In this document: one piece after another, positions 1-8,799 of the stretch
How the letters are laid out: every line of letters starts with the position of its first letter
Position numbering within the stretch: position 1 is the stretch's first letter
Source: Paenibacillus phyllosphaerae
GTDB taxonomy: Bacteria; Bacillota; Bacilli; Paenibacillales; Paenibacillaceae
DNA: 64,000 nt
Reading direction: 5' to 3'
NCBI RefSeq assembly: GCF_014192105.1
Contig: NZ_JACHXK010000001.1
Coordinates: forward strand, 558,001 to 622,000
Translations under genes and position numbers: made by a program
The notes under the pieces: generated by a model
Told to the model about the DNA's origin: nothing
Database searches by the model: none
The model's input: only the letters and a program-made list of their open reading frames with translations

Positions 1-1
1 G

Positions 2-376
2 CAAGACGAGACGAACGGCTTCTTGGTGTTCATTCCGTTGTCCATGCAGCCGATTAATCCGAAAGCCGGCATCCGAAGACGCAATTCGGCCTTCGAAGAT
101 CTCAAGACCATTGCGATCAGCCGCTTGATGCTCGATAATTTCCAGCACATCAAAGCATACTTCATCAACATCGGCACGCAGCTGACCCAAGTTGCGCTGA
201 CGATGGGCGCTTCCGATGCGCACGGCACGATCGTCAAAGAAAAGATCAGCCACGCAGCCGGCGCGCTTACGCCTGAAGGCATCACCCGCGAAGATCTGAT
301 CTGGTTGATTAAAGGCGCCGGACGTATTCCGGTCGAGCGCGACACGTTCTATAACGAGGTCAAGGTTTACGAGTGA
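2..376 (+). CDS. mqnE: Aminofutalosine synthase MqnE, C-terminal part (5' end outside window)
   Basis: The reading frame is open from base 2, so only about the last 124 residues are present. The text has the radical-SAM aminofutalosine synthase tail: a FIPLSMQP segment, then HIKAYFINIGTQLTQVAL, then GASDAHGTIVKEKISHAAGA. MqnE makes aminofutalosine in the futalosine route to menaquinone. The catalytic CxxxCxxC cluster motif would lie upstream and cannot be checked. MqnC is the closest alternative, but the EKISHAAGA wording fits MqnE better. Menaquinone suits the respiratory genes nearby (NDH-2-like, CtaA, CtaB, SCO). Confidence 0.8.
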   Translation, partial: QDETNGFLVFIPLSMQPINPKAGIRRRNSAFEDLKTIAISRLMLDNFQHIKAYFINIGTQLTQVALTMGASDAHGTIVKEKISHAAGALTPEGITREDLIWLIKGAGRIPVERDTFYNEVKVYE

Positions 377-485
377 TCGACCCCTCATCCGCACATACTA
401 CGTATGTTAGCGGACTTTTTCATCATGTATACCGGTCCATGACCGGTTCTACACATAATCGCTGATATGAAGGTTGGGATTTTCT

Positions 486-1553
486 ATGAAACGTTTTGTG
501 ATTCTTGGGGGCGGCTATGGCGGCTTTACGGTCGCCCATGAGCTGCTTGAAGGGGAAATTCCCGATGATACGGTGATCGTACTGATCGATCGCATGCCTC
601 ATCAGGGCTTGAAGACGGAATATTACGCGCTGGCAGCAGGTACAGTGTCCGATTACAATCTGCGCGTCCCGTTCCCGTCCGACCCGCGGCTGATCGTCAC
701 CTACGGCGAAGTAACCGATGTCGATCTAGAGAAGAAGCAAGTCCATCTCGCCGGCCAAGACCCGCTTGAATACGAGAAGCTCGTCATCGCGCTCGGCTGT
801 ACGGACAAATATCACGGGATTGAAGGCGCTGAGTTGTATTCCAATAGTATCCAAACCTTCTCCCAAGCACGCCAAACGTACAATAAGCTGAACGATGTCA
901 AGCCATACGGCCAGGTGTCCATTATCGGCGGCGGCCTGTCCGGCGTCGAGATTGCGGCAGAACTTCGCGAGAGCCGTCCGGATCTGAACATCCGCATCAT
1001 TGACCGCGGCGGTTCGGTTATGTCCGCTTTCCCTGGCAAAGTGCAGCAATACGTTTCCTCTTGGTTCCTGGAGCACGACGTCGAGATGCGCAGCCATGTT
1101 TCCTTGAATCGGTTGGAAGAAGGCGTGCTCTATGATGCGAATTCGCCTGAGCCGATCTACACCGATGCTACGGTATGGACTGCAGGCATCCAGCCGGTTC
1201 CGCTCGTACAAAAGATGGCGCTGGCCAAAGATAAGCAAGGCCGCCTGGTCATTAATGAATATCATCAATTGCCCGATTATCCGGAAGTATTCATCGTCGG
1301 CGACTGCGCCTCGATTCCATTCGCTCCGAGCGGCCAAGCCGCAGGCGCGCAGGGCAAACAGGTTGCCCAAGTCATGCAAGCGATGTGGAACGACAAGACG
1401 ATTCGCTTAGGTCCAATGAAGCTGAAAGGCGTGCTCGGCTCCCTCGGCAAGAAAGCCGGATTCGGCCTTATGGGCAAGACGACGCTTATGGGACGCGTAC
1501 CTCGTATGCTGAAGAGCGGCGTGCTCTGGAAATCGAAGCACCATATCGGTTAA
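486..1553 (+). CDS. NDH-2-like NAD(P)/FAD-dependent dehydrogenase (YutJ-like)
   Basis: A 355-residue flavoprotein. An N-terminal FAD-binding Rossmann motif (ILGGGYGGFTVA) is followed by a second, NAD(P)H-binding GGGLSGVEIAAEL near residue 155. A C-terminal FIVGDCASIP segment is the usual FAD-contacting motif. This is the type II NADH:quinone oxidoreductase architecture; B. subtilis YutJ, YumB and Ndh are relatives. Such enzymes pass electrons from NADH to menaquinone at the inner face of the membrane. ATG 486 (MKRFVILGG) is preferred over the in-frame TTG at 474 because homologues begin just before the Rossmann strand. YuzB and a NifU-type protein follow, as near yutJ in B. subtilis. Confidence 0.85.
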   Translation: MKRFVILGGGYGGFTVAHELLEGEIPDDTVIVLIDRMPHQGLKTEYYALAAGTVSDYNLRVPFPSDPRLIVTYGEVTDVDLEKKQVHLAGQDPLEYEKLVIALGCTDKYHGIEGAELYSNSIQTFSQARQTYNKLNDVKPYGQVSIIGGGLSGVEIAAELRESRPDLNIRIIDRGGSVMSAFPGKVQQYVSSWFLEHDVEMRSHVSLNRLEEGVLYDANSPEPIYTDATVWTAGIQPVPLVQKMALAKDKQGRLVINEYHQLPDYPEVFIVGDCASIPFAPSGQAAGAQGKQVAQVMQAMWNDKTIRLGPMKLKGVLGSLGKKAGFGLMGKTTLMGRVPRMLKSGVLWKSKHHIG

Positions 1554-1570
1554 TCGGCGGCGGTGAAGCG

Positions 1571-1843
1571 TTACATATCGTCGATTAACCGATCAAGCGC
1601 TTCACGCTCGGCTTGCTGCTTCTCTACGGCTTCCAGGATGAGTTGTTCCAGCTCGTCCACCGTTTCGGCCGCGATAATCTCGCCATTCACTAATCCGAAC
1701 GGTGCCAAGTAGCATTCGCCGCAGTTACCCAGACAGCCATACTCGATCACATCGTAATCGGGATTCTGTTCGAGCCGATTCATTATCCGGTCTGTTCCAT
1801 GATGCATATTGCTCGCACAAAATTCAATGATTGGCTTTAACAT
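1571..1843 (-). CDS. yuzB: YuzB-family (DUF1450) small cysteine protein
   Basis: A 90-residue protein with FCASNMHHGTDRIM near the start and a CLGNCGECYLAPF cysteine cluster near residue 37. This is the signature of the DUF1450/YuzB family, whose function is unknown. The CxxCxxC spacing suggests metal or Fe-S binding, which is inference. It is divergent from the NifU-type gene 82 bp away, so an Fe-S link is plausible. GGTGTGGTG precedes the ATG. Confidence 0.85.
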   Translation of the reverse strand: MLKPIIEFCASNMHHGTDRIMNRLEQNPDYDVIEYGCLGNCGECYLAPFGLVNGEIIAAETVDELEQLILEAVEKQQAEREALDRLIDDM

Positions 1844-1925
1844 TCATTCACCACACCTAACGTTGATATCCATTTTCATTTGACTCACTTTGTACTATAA
1901 TAGAGGAAGAAAGGAGTTGATTGCA

Positions 1926-2168
1926 ATGAGCGATAATACAGCAACGATGTATGATGAAGTATTGGACGTTCTCGATAAGCTCCGCCCGTTCCTACAACGT
2001 GACGGCGGTGACGTAGAGCTCGTTGACGTAGAAGACGGAATCGTTAAGCTGCGCCTGATGGGTGCATGCGGTAGCTGCCCAAGCTCCACGATCACGCTCA
2101 AGGCAGGCATCGAGCGTGCACTGCTTGAGGAAGTCGAAGGCGTACAAGAGGTTGTCCAAGTATTCTAA
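1926..2168 (+). CDS. yutI: NifU-type Fe-S scaffold (YutI)
   Basis: An 80-residue NifU C-terminal-domain protein. It has [15 protein letters not shown], then the cluster-binding [13 protein letters not shown] with the CxxC pair, then a GIERAL helix. Stand-alone Nfu proteins of this size carry or transfer Fe-S clusters in the cytoplasm. ATG 1926 is chosen because AAAGGAG lies 8 bases upstream; an in-frame ATG at 1890 would lie at the -10 TATAAT (1896-1901). A strong bidirectional terminator follows. Confidence 0.92.
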   Translation: MSDNTATMYDEVLDVLDKLRPFLQRDGGDVELVDVEDGIVKLRLMGACGSCPSSTITLKAGIERALLEEVEGVQEVVQVF

Positions 2169-2184
2169 GGTACTTCCTTACAAT

Positions 2185-2228
2185 AAGAGTCTTGCCCGGT
2201 CCGCCAGCGGAAAGGGCAAGACTCTTTT
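2185..2228. terminator. Bidirectional rho-independent terminator
   Basis: AAGAGTCTTGCCC (2185-2197) pairs with GGGCAAGACTCTT (2214-2226), giving a perfect 13-bp stem flanked by A and T runs. It separates the converging NifU-type gene and the SDR gene. Confidence 0.9.
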
Positions 2229-2235
2229 ATTTGGC

Positions 2236-3015
2236 TTATCGGATCGAGGTCTTGATCGGATCGAATCCGCCCGTCACGTCGACGATATTGCCGGTCAAAT
2301 AATCCGATTGCGGCAAGCAGAGGAATGCGACCATCCGAGCGACGTCCTCCCCTGTTCCCGGGCGTCCAAGCCTGGATTCTTCATCCCGTTCGCCGAGTAC
2401 TTGATCGATCGTCTTCTCCTTGTTCGCGCCTCTAATATCTCCCGGACATATCATATGTACCGTAATTCCGTTCGGAGCTTCTTCGACGGCCAGCGTCTTC
2501 GTGAACGAGACAAGACCGGTCTTCGCAGCCGCATAGACGGACCGATGCGGCCATGCTCGCCCTTCTCCCGCATGACCGAAGCCGAAGTGGATAATCCGTC
2601 CCCATTGGCGCCCGCGCATCCCAGGCAGGAGCTTATGGTCAAGCAACATCACGCCCAATAAATTACCATTAACGAGCCTTGTAATCTCTTCCTCTTCATA
2701 ATCGGCGAACGAACGACGCTCGCGGATGAACGGGCCTGCGTTATTGATGAGAATATCGATGACTCCCGAGACCGACCATTGCTTCGCTTGAGCTGCCAGC
2801 TGCGTCACATCGCTTGCCTCCGCAATATCCCCGCGAATTGCGGTAGCCCGGACGCCATAACGTTCAAGATCTGCAGCCAACTGCTTAGCCTCCTGCTCGC
2901 TTGTGACGTAATTCAGGACGATATCGCAGCCAAGCCTTGCCAATGTGAGCGCTGTCACTTTTCCCAAGCCTTTGGCGCTGCCTGTGATAAGCGCTGTCCT
3001 CCCCTTGAGCTCCAT
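2236..3015 (-). CDS. Short-chain dehydrogenase/reductase
   Basis: A 259-residue classical SDR. The cofactor motif TGSAKGLG is near residue 10, NNAG near 90, and the catalytic YxxxK (VYAAAKTGL) near 158. The C-terminal GGFDP end is typical. The usual catalytic serine about 13 residues before the tyrosine is not there; the strand reads HFGFGHAGEG. The substrate cannot be named. The closest style is the FabG-like proteins annotated YtkK in Bacillus. ATG 3015 has GGGGAGGGTGG upstream; an earlier in-frame start would add 15 residues that do not look like SDR sequence. Confidence 0.8.
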   Translation of the reverse strand: MELKGRTALITGSAKGLGKVTALTLARLGCDIVLNYVTSEQEAKQLAADLERYGVRATAIRGDIAEASDVTQLAAQAKQWSVSGVIDILINNAGPFIRERRSFADYEEEEITRLVNGNLLGVMLLDHKLLPGMRGRQWGRIIHFGFGHAGEGRAWPHRSVYAAAKTGLVSFTKTLAVEEAPNGITVHMICPGDIRGANKEKTIDQVLGERDEESRLGRPGTGEDVARMVAFLCLPQSDYLTGNIVDVTGGFDPIKTSIR

Positions 3016-3095
3016 GATCCACCCTCCCCTGACATGAGGCGATAGACTTAAGCACCACATGCCTTAAGTCTGCCGCTCATGGAGAGTATAGCACA

Positions 3096-3806
3096 TTACC
3101 TCAGTTTCCTCATCTGCCGGCTCGCGTATTCGAACGTGATCAGCAGGCTATCGATAACAAGGTCAAGCCCTTGCTGGGAATCCGCCATCTGCGCACCAAG
3201 ATCCTCGACTTTATGGTAACCGCCGTAATCTTCGTGATTCTGCTTCAGATCATCCTGCATTTCGGAATTCATATAATGAATTTCGGTATTACGCCGTTTG
3301 CGAAGACGATTCACGGCTTCCTTATGCTTGTCCTTCAGCGCATTCAACCCGCCAGACAACTCTTGATGCAAATTATGCTCGCGCATGTTGCGAAGCACCG
3401 TAAAATAAGAAAATTGCGATTTGATCCGCTCGGTTCCGAGCGATAAAAAGTCATTCAAGAGCGTCCCCAGCTTATCCAGAAGCGCGAATAGCCGAATAAA
3501 TCCATTCTTATCGTAATAAATATGCCGTTGATAATTAAGCCGCTCCTGTGGAGACATGGCTTCCAACGAATCGGATTTGACCATCGCCGCGAATTTCTGC
3601 GCGGCATAGTAGCTTTGCTCTAGCTCGTCCAGCGAGGCGAGCAAACCATAGGTCCAAATTTCATACTTGCGCAATTTATGGTCATCGTCTCGACCAGCGG
3701 CGATCCGCTTGTGAAGCATGGCAGCGAACTTCTCCATCGCCTGGATGGACTCGAGCAGTCTGCCATGCGCCTCACGCGGCGATTCGCCGAACATTCCTCG
3801 AAGCAT
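3096..3806 (-). CDS. HEPN-domain protein (Cthe_2314-like)
   Basis: A 236-residue, mostly helical, charged protein. RRNTEIHYM near residue 170 matches the R-x4-6-H motif of HEPN domains, and RNMREHNLHQ lies just before it. The composition and motif resemble the Cthe_2314 HEPN family common in Paenibacillaceae. HEPN proteins are often RNases in toxin or defence systems, but no nucleotidyltransferase or antitoxin partner is adjacent: neighbours are an SDR and heme A synthase. A housekeeping role is equally possible. AGGAGGTG lies 12 bases before ATG 3806. Confidence 0.6.
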   Translation of the reverse strand: MLRGMFGESPREAHGRLLESIQAMEKFAAMLHKRIAAGRDDDHKLRKYEIWTYGLLASLDELEQSYYAAQKFAAMVKSDSLEAMSPQERLNYQRHIYYDKNGFIRLFALLDKLGTLLNDFLSLGTERIKSQFSYFTVLRNMREHNLHQELSGGLNALKDKHKEAVNRLRKRRNTEIHYMNSEMQDDLKQNHEDYGGYHKVEDLGAQMADSQQGLDLVIDSLLITFEYASRQMRKLR

Positions 3807-3898
3807 CGCTTGTCCGTCACCTCCTGGCGCATCGTTGATCTAGCTTACCCGGCATCCGGAGCCGTCAAACGTGGTAATTCCATGCGTCCAAGCTTGGG

Positions 3899-4834
3899 TT
3901 ATCCACGGTAACGTCCTTCCCGCCAGCGCCATGAACGAATCGCCAGATCGGTCATCACCCCGAACAAGAACGAGACAATGACATTGTGCAGCAAGCTCGT
4001 GAACAAGAACCAATCTTCGTTCGTCAATGTCGCCGTGAGCAGCGCGCCGCTGAAGATTTGGCAAATGACGAGAACGAACGAAGCTCTCGCGGAACGTCGG
4101 ATACCCGGCATGTCGGACGCAACCTTGGAAGCCTTAAAGTACAGCCAGCCGATGAGCGAAGCCAGAATAATGGCTCCGACGCGGTGCGCGAATACAATGC
4201 TCGTGGCACCTTCCATCTCCGGAATGACGGCACCGTTACATAGCGGCCAGCCGATACATCCGCCCGCCGAATCCGTATGACGGATGAACGCTCCCAAATA
4301 AATAACAACGTAGGAAAAGGCCAGCGCCCCCATGGTGAGCGAGAAGACGGCAGGATGAACCGCTCGCGCCGGCTTGCTCTCATCGTAGCCTCTCTGCATC
4401 CTTCTTACCCACATGACGTGAAGCATTGTACAAGTAAAGGCCATGATCGAGAAGCCAAAATGCAGCGCCATGACCGGCGGCGATGTCGGCCATATGACGG
4501 CAGCAGCGCCAAGAAGCGCCTGGAGGATCGTGAAGAATCCCGTCCCCGCCGAATACCATACCGCTTCCTTATATTGCCGATAATCCTTAAGTGTAAGTGC
4601 AAATACCGCCAGCACGATCAAGCCGACCACGCCGGTTACGAGCCTGTGCGAATATTCAATGAGCGACTCAACCGTATAAGCCGGGACGAATTTGCCGTTG
4701 CACAGCGGCCAATCATCTCCGCAGCCACGCCCCGACTCCGTATTCGTTACAAGCGCTCCCGCTAACAAGACAAGGAGCATGCCGATACAGGCCGCAAGCA
4801 CAAGTACACGATAGCGTCTAGATATCAAAGTCAT
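3899..4834 (-). CDS. ctaA: Heme A synthase CtaA (COX15)
   Basis: A 311-residue protein with eight predicted membrane segments. It oxidises the C8 methyl of heme O to give heme A for aa3-type oxidases. The two halves each carry a cysteine-pair loop (GCGDDWPLCNG and GGCIGWPLCNG). The heme-ligand histidines are visible in IEYSHRLV, ALHFGF, FAHRVGA and LLHNVIV. The start is uncertain: ATG 4834 gives the family's usual length, ATG 4867 adds 11 residues, and neither has a clear ribosome site. Its partner ctaB is about 18.5 kb away. Confidence 0.93.
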   Translation of the reverse strand: MTLISRRYRVLVLAACIGMLLVLLAGALVTNTESGRGCGDDWPLCNGKFVPAYTVESLIEYSHRLVTGVVGLIVLAVFALTLKDYRQYKEAVWYSAGTGFFTILQALLGAAAVIWPTSPPVMALHFGFSIMAFTCTMLHVMWVRRMQRGYDESKPARAVHPAVFSLTMGALAFSYVVIYLGAFIRHTDSAGGCIGWPLCNGAVIPEMEGATSIVFAHRVGAIILASLIGWLYFKASKVASDMPGIRRSARASFVLVICQIFSGALLTATLTNEDWFLFTSLLHNVIVSFLFGVMTDLAIRSWRWREGRYRG

Positions 4835-5065
4835 CACCTGGTTTCTATGCGTATGATCTTCACTCATTATAACGATTACAAATATCAAATACCATGTTGA
4901 AAATGTGAACACAATCACAAAGTCTGCCCGGTTCACAGCTTTGTCATCATCTCTATTGTGCGCAATAATCGGCCCAAACAAAGCAAACATGCCCACCATT
5001 CCTTACCCCCGCCCAAGGCGGATGAAAGAATCGGTGAGCATGCAGTTCGGTGGTGCTGCTAAACC

Positions 5066-5410
5066 TTAAAGTGCGGCTGCGACCTGAAGCGCACGCTCAA
5101 GAAACTGTTCGATCTCGTCGCGCGTCTTGCGCAGCTTGCTTACGAAACGGACGACTTCGTTGCCATTGCGGAATGCGATAAAGCTCGGAATGCCGAGAAT
5201 GTTCAGCTCGCTGCACAAGTCCGGCAGGTCGTCGCGGTCGATTTGGTAAAACTTGATCTTGCCTTCGTATTTCGCTTCAACGTCAGGCATAAAAGGATCA
5301 ATAAAATGACAGTCCGCGCACCATGTCGTCTTGAACACGACAACGCTTAAGCCTTCTTGCGCAACGGCTTCACGGAATGAAGCCTCTTCGCGGATGATTT
5401 CCATCGTCAT
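5066..5410 (-). CDS. Thioredoxin-family protein
   Basis: A 114-residue thioredoxin fold. The active-site motif is WCADC in FKTTWCADCHFIDPF near residue 30, and the cis-proline loop is GIPSFIAF near 76. WCADC in place of WCGPC marks a divergent subgroup, so a general disulfide reductase role is likely but the partner is unknown. There is no signal peptide, so it is cytoplasmic. ATG 5410 has GAGAGG 5 bases upstream; GTG 5416 and ATG 5404 are alternatives. Confidence 0.85.
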   Translation of the reverse strand: MTMEIIREEASFREAVAQEGLSVVVFKTTWCADCHFIDPFMPDVEAKYEGKIKFYQIDRDDLPDLCSELNILGIPSFIAFRNGNEVVRFVSKLRKTRDEIEQFLERALQVAAAL

Positions 5411-5450
5411 CAGCACCTCTCATCTAGAACCCGCATCGAACGCGGATGTC

Positions 5451-7061
5451 TTACAGATCGCGCTCGATGACGAGATATTTGAAGTCCTCATAGTCTTCAT
5501 AGTTCCAGTATACCTTACCGCCGAATATTTTCACAAAGTCGCGCGCGGCTACATAAGTAACGCCGTCAATCGTCGTCACCGGATACGACGCGGCAACGAT
5601 CTCGCCATTCACGTCGAACTGTTTGCCGCCGATCTGGAACTTGACGGTCTTCCCTGTCGCTTCATCATAGACAAGAATCTGTTGCTTGTTCCCGGATACG
5701 TTAGCGCCGAATTCATTCGCGACGAAACGCAATGGGATGAGCGTAATGTGCTCCGGCGTCTCGATTGGCGCATAAGCCTCATCATAATCCGGGAAGAGCA
5801 TGACTTGTTGTTTGAAGACGCCTAGGTCGTCATGCAGCAGCTTATACAGGTCCGAACCCGGATCGATCTGCTTCAGGAACTGGTGCTGCTGCATACGCTC
5901 GAACTGGTAATCCTTGATCGTCTCGAACGGTCTTGGGTAGATCACATCCGGCGTGATCGACTCGTTCACCTTGGACATCTCCGTCGTTGACGTTACGGTA
6001 AAGCCGTTAAACGGCATAACTTCCTCTTCCACCAGCTCTTCTCCGGCAACGAAGGAAGCTTGAACGACCGATTTGCGGATATCGAGCTTGCCGTCGACAT
6101 ACAGATCCGCTTTCACGGACGTATTCGCATTGAAGATCGCCTGGAAGGTTTCCGGATCTTCGGTTTTGGCTTGCGTGAGCTCTTCCTTCATCTCGGCAAT
6201 GCTGTCCACCATATCATTCACGGCTTCGTCGATCTCCGCCCGCGCTTCCTCTGTCGTCGAGCCGAACAGCTCTTCCAAGCTCTCCCCGCCGACTGCGGAT
6301 TCCTGGCTCTCCAGCAGGTCGACGATGGAATGGAGCAGCGTCTTGAGTCCTTCTTTATCTTGCGAGAGTGCATCCATGAAAGCTAGCAGCCATTCATAGA
6401 TCTGCTCGCCGCTGAGCGAAGCGGATACATGCATGGCATTGATCGATTGACCGCCCACCGTCACTTCAGCAGGCTGCACGGAGATGCCGCTCGGATTCGG
6501 AAGATGGTCGATCACGAAACCGGAGATCAGGTCGGTCAGCTGCTCTAGCGCAGCCATAGCCGATTCTTCGGTCGCTGCTGCTTCAGCTGCATCTTCCGCG
6601 CTCTCGAAATCTTCGGGAACCGCGAGAAGCGAACTGTCCAGCGGCATGCCGAGTCGATCCAGATTGAGATCGAATACTTTGTTGATGCCATCGAGCTCGA
6701 ACGTGACCTTGTTCTTGTTCACCGTCGCAGCGAAGCCGATGCTGCGGTCCGTCAGCTCAAGCTTGCCTTTAAGCGACATATGCTCTTCATCCGCTACCTT
6801 CAGATCAGTAAGCGACAGCTTTACATTCGAGAACAACTTGAGCAGTTTCGCTTCTTCCTCATCCATCGCGGCGATTGCTTGCTCATCGGTCAGAAGCTGA
6901 AGCTCTAAAGTCTGACTGCCTTCATAAGACGTCACCTTAAGCGACTGCTTCAGCATTTGATTCAAGTCCAGCCCGCCTACGGCCTGACAGCCGGCCGCAA
7001 TGATCATGACGACCGCTAGCGCAGCGGCCAGCAATGTTTTTCTCCCCAAAAACCTTTTCAT
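5451..7061 (-). CDS. Lipoprotein with C-terminal copper-amine-oxidase-N-like (stalk) domain
   Basis: A 536-residue secreted lipoprotein. Residues 1-25 form a signal peptide ending in the lipobox IIAAGC. The middle, about 30-410, is an acidic, alanine- and glutamate-rich region of unknown fold. The last 120 residues (LIPLRFVANEFGANV, then a VTTIDGVTYVAARDF repeat) match the stalk/Cu-amine-oxidase-N-like domain. In Paenibacillaceae this domain decorates many surface proteins and does not imply oxidase activity. ATG 7061 is preceded by GGAGGGG. Function unknown; probably an envelope protein. Confidence 0.75.
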   Translation of the reverse strand: MKRFLGRKTLLAAALAVVMIIAAGCQAVGGLDLNQMLKQSLKVTSYEGSQTLELQLLTDEQAIAAMDEEEAKLLKLFSNVKLSLTDLKVADEEHMSLKGKLELTDRSIGFAATVNKNKVTFELDGINKVFDLNLDRLGMPLDSSLLAVPEDFESAEDAAEAAATEESAMAALEQLTDLISGFVIDHLPNPSGISVQPAEVTVGGQSINAMHVSASLSGEQIYEWLLAFMDALSQDKEGLKTLLHSIVDLLESQESAVGGESLEELFGSTTEEARAEIDEAVNDMVDSIAEMKEELTQAKTEDPETFQAIFNANTSVKADLYVDGKLDIRKSVVQASFVAGEELVEEEVMPFNGFTVTSTTEMSKVNESITPDVIYPRPFETIKDYQFERMQQHQFLKQIDPGSDLYKLLHDDLGVFKQQVMLFPDYDEAYAPIETPEHITLIPLRFVANEFGANVSGNKQQILVYDEATGKTVKFQIGGKQFDVNGEIVAASYPVTTIDGVTYVAARDFVKIFGGKVYWNYEDYEDFKYLVIERDL

Positions 7062-7140
7062 CACAATAAAACCCCTCCCCAATATAAGAGACCGAGGTCT
7101 ATTCTATCATGGGAAGGGGGCGTTCTGGTAGATTTGGAGA

Positions 7141-8769
7141 CTATTTACTTTTCGACAAATTCCGCGCGGTTAACCGCATGAGCGGACGCAGCAGTTTCCG
7201 CATCGGACCCGGATATTGACCGATCTCTTCCGGCGTAATGACGCGAAGCACGATAAGCAGCACGGCATAAACGCCGAGGGCCGCGATTCCCGTCGCGCCA
7301 AGGGTAAGCAAATACGTTACCTTGGCCGGCAGCGCATCCAGCAAGTTGCGACCCGCTAGGTCAACGATAAAGCCGACGCCAGCAGCCACCGCTACGGTAA
7401 CGATATAGCCCGTCCACCGCTTGCCGAGTACTGATAGCGGGATTTCCTGGCGGATAACCCGGAGGTTGAGCGTGCTGATCGTCAAGAAACATAACGTTGA
7501 TGCGATAATGAGCCCGTATGCGTCCAAGAATGGCGCTAAGGCCACGCTTCCGACCACTTTGACGAGCATGCCGATAATCGTATGCTTCATCGGGATTCTC
7601 GCTTTCCCCATGCCGAAGAGCACCGAGTTGGTCGTCATCATCGTAATTTGGAAAATGGTGCCCGCCGTTAGGGCTGCCACCAGACCGCTGCCGTCCGTAT
7701 CTTCGAAGAAGAATCCGGTGGCGGAGACGGCCGCGACCGTTAGCGCCAGCGCGGCCGGAACGCCGGTCAGCACGACGATCCGCATGACGAGCGAGGTCTG
7801 GCGTTTCACTTCATCCATATTACGGATCGAGTAGGCCGAAGAAATAATCGGGATGATGGATGTGCTCAGCGCGATCGCGAGGATCGGCGGAATGCCGGCC
7901 AGCGCCTGCGCTCTTGTGCCCAGTGCCGCGAATGCTTGCTCCGCGACTCCCCGGCTGACGTAATCGGTCAACCGGTAGAAGACCGAAGTGTCGAAGAAAT
8001 AGACGAATTGAACGGTTACCGCCGCGACCACGATCGGGACCGAGATGCCGAACATTTCCCGGTAGATCGTCTTGAACGGGAGCGTCCTGCTCGTATCCGG
8101 CTGATCCTCTAGCTGTGACGAATTGTCCTGGCCACGCAGCTTGCGAGCGTAATAGAGCATGATGACAAATGCGCCTACGCTGCCGAATACGCTGCCGAAA
8201 GCGGCTCCTGCGGCAACCCACTCCGTATCCCAGTTCCAGGACAAGATGATGAGTACGAGCGCGATCGCCGTGACGACGCGCGCAATCTGCTCGACAATCT
8301 GCGAGATTCCCCCCGCCATCATGAACTGGCGGCCTTGGAAGTAGCCGCGCATCATCGCAATGACCGGGAACAGAATGAGCGATGGGGCGATGGCGGCAAC
8401 CGCCAGATGCGCGCCGGGATTATCCGCGAGCCGCGCATAGAGCGGGGCGAATGCAAACAGCAAAACAGCGATGACGACACCGGTTACGGCGCCGAACATA
8501 ATCGCTGCCTTGTAGATCTGCTTCGCTTCGCGTTTGCGTCCTAGCGCATAACGCTCGGACACCATTTTGCTGATCGCGCTCGGAATCCCGCCGGTCGCGA
8601 TCACAAGCAGCAGTAAATACACGTTATTCGCGGTGTTGAAATACGTATTGCCCGCATCATCCATTAAATAATCAAGCGGCACGCGCTGGAAAAGCCCGAG
8701 AACTCGGGCTACCAGCGCTGCTGCCGCTAGGATGATCGTACCTTTAATGAGTGAATCCTTCTTTACCAT
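7141..8769 (-). CDS. MurJ/YtgP-type polysaccharide (lipid II) flippase, SpoVB family
   Basis: A 542-residue polytopic protein with about 14 hydrophobic segments. The start VKKDSLIKGTIILAAAALVARVLG and the helices following TGGIPSAISKMVSERYA are the pattern of the SpoVB/YtgP branch of the MOP superfamily. B. subtilis YtgP (MurJ) flips lipid II; SpoVB has a similar role in the spore cortex. Which of these it is cannot be decided without alignment. It is followed on the same strand by the lipoprotein gene. Confidence 0.85.
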   Translation of the reverse strand: MVKKDSLIKGTIILAAAALVARVLGLFQRVPLDYLMDDAGNTYFNTANNVYLLLLVIATGGIPSAISKMVSERYALGRKREAKQIYKAAIMFGAVTGVVIAVLLFAFAPLYARLADNPGAHLAVAAIAPSLILFPVIAMMRGYFQGRQFMMAGGISQIVEQIARVVTAIALVLIILSWNWDTEWVAAGAAFGSVFGSVGAFVIMLYYARKLRGQDNSSQLEDQPDTSRTLPFKTIYREMFGISVPIVVAAVTVQFVYFFDTSVFYRLTDYVSRGVAEQAFAALGTRAQALAGIPPILAIALSTSIIPIISSAYSIRNMDEVKRQTSLVMRIVVLTGVPAALALTVAAVSATGFFFEDTDGSGLVAALTAGTIFQITMMTTNSVLFGMGKARIPMKHTIIGMLVKVVGSVALAPFLDAYGLIIASTLCFLTISTLNLRVIRQEIPLSVLGKRWTGYIVTVAVAAGVGFIVDLAGRNLLDALPAKVTYLLTLGATGIAALGVYAVLLIVLRVITPEEIGQYPGPMRKLLRPLMRLTARNLSKSK

Positions 8770-8799
8770 AGGTCAACCTTCCATTTACTGTGGAATGCC

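Noticed and set aside
3096-3806. HEPN-based toxin-antitoxin module
   Set aside because: No nucleotidyltransferase or other antitoxin gene is adjacent on either side.
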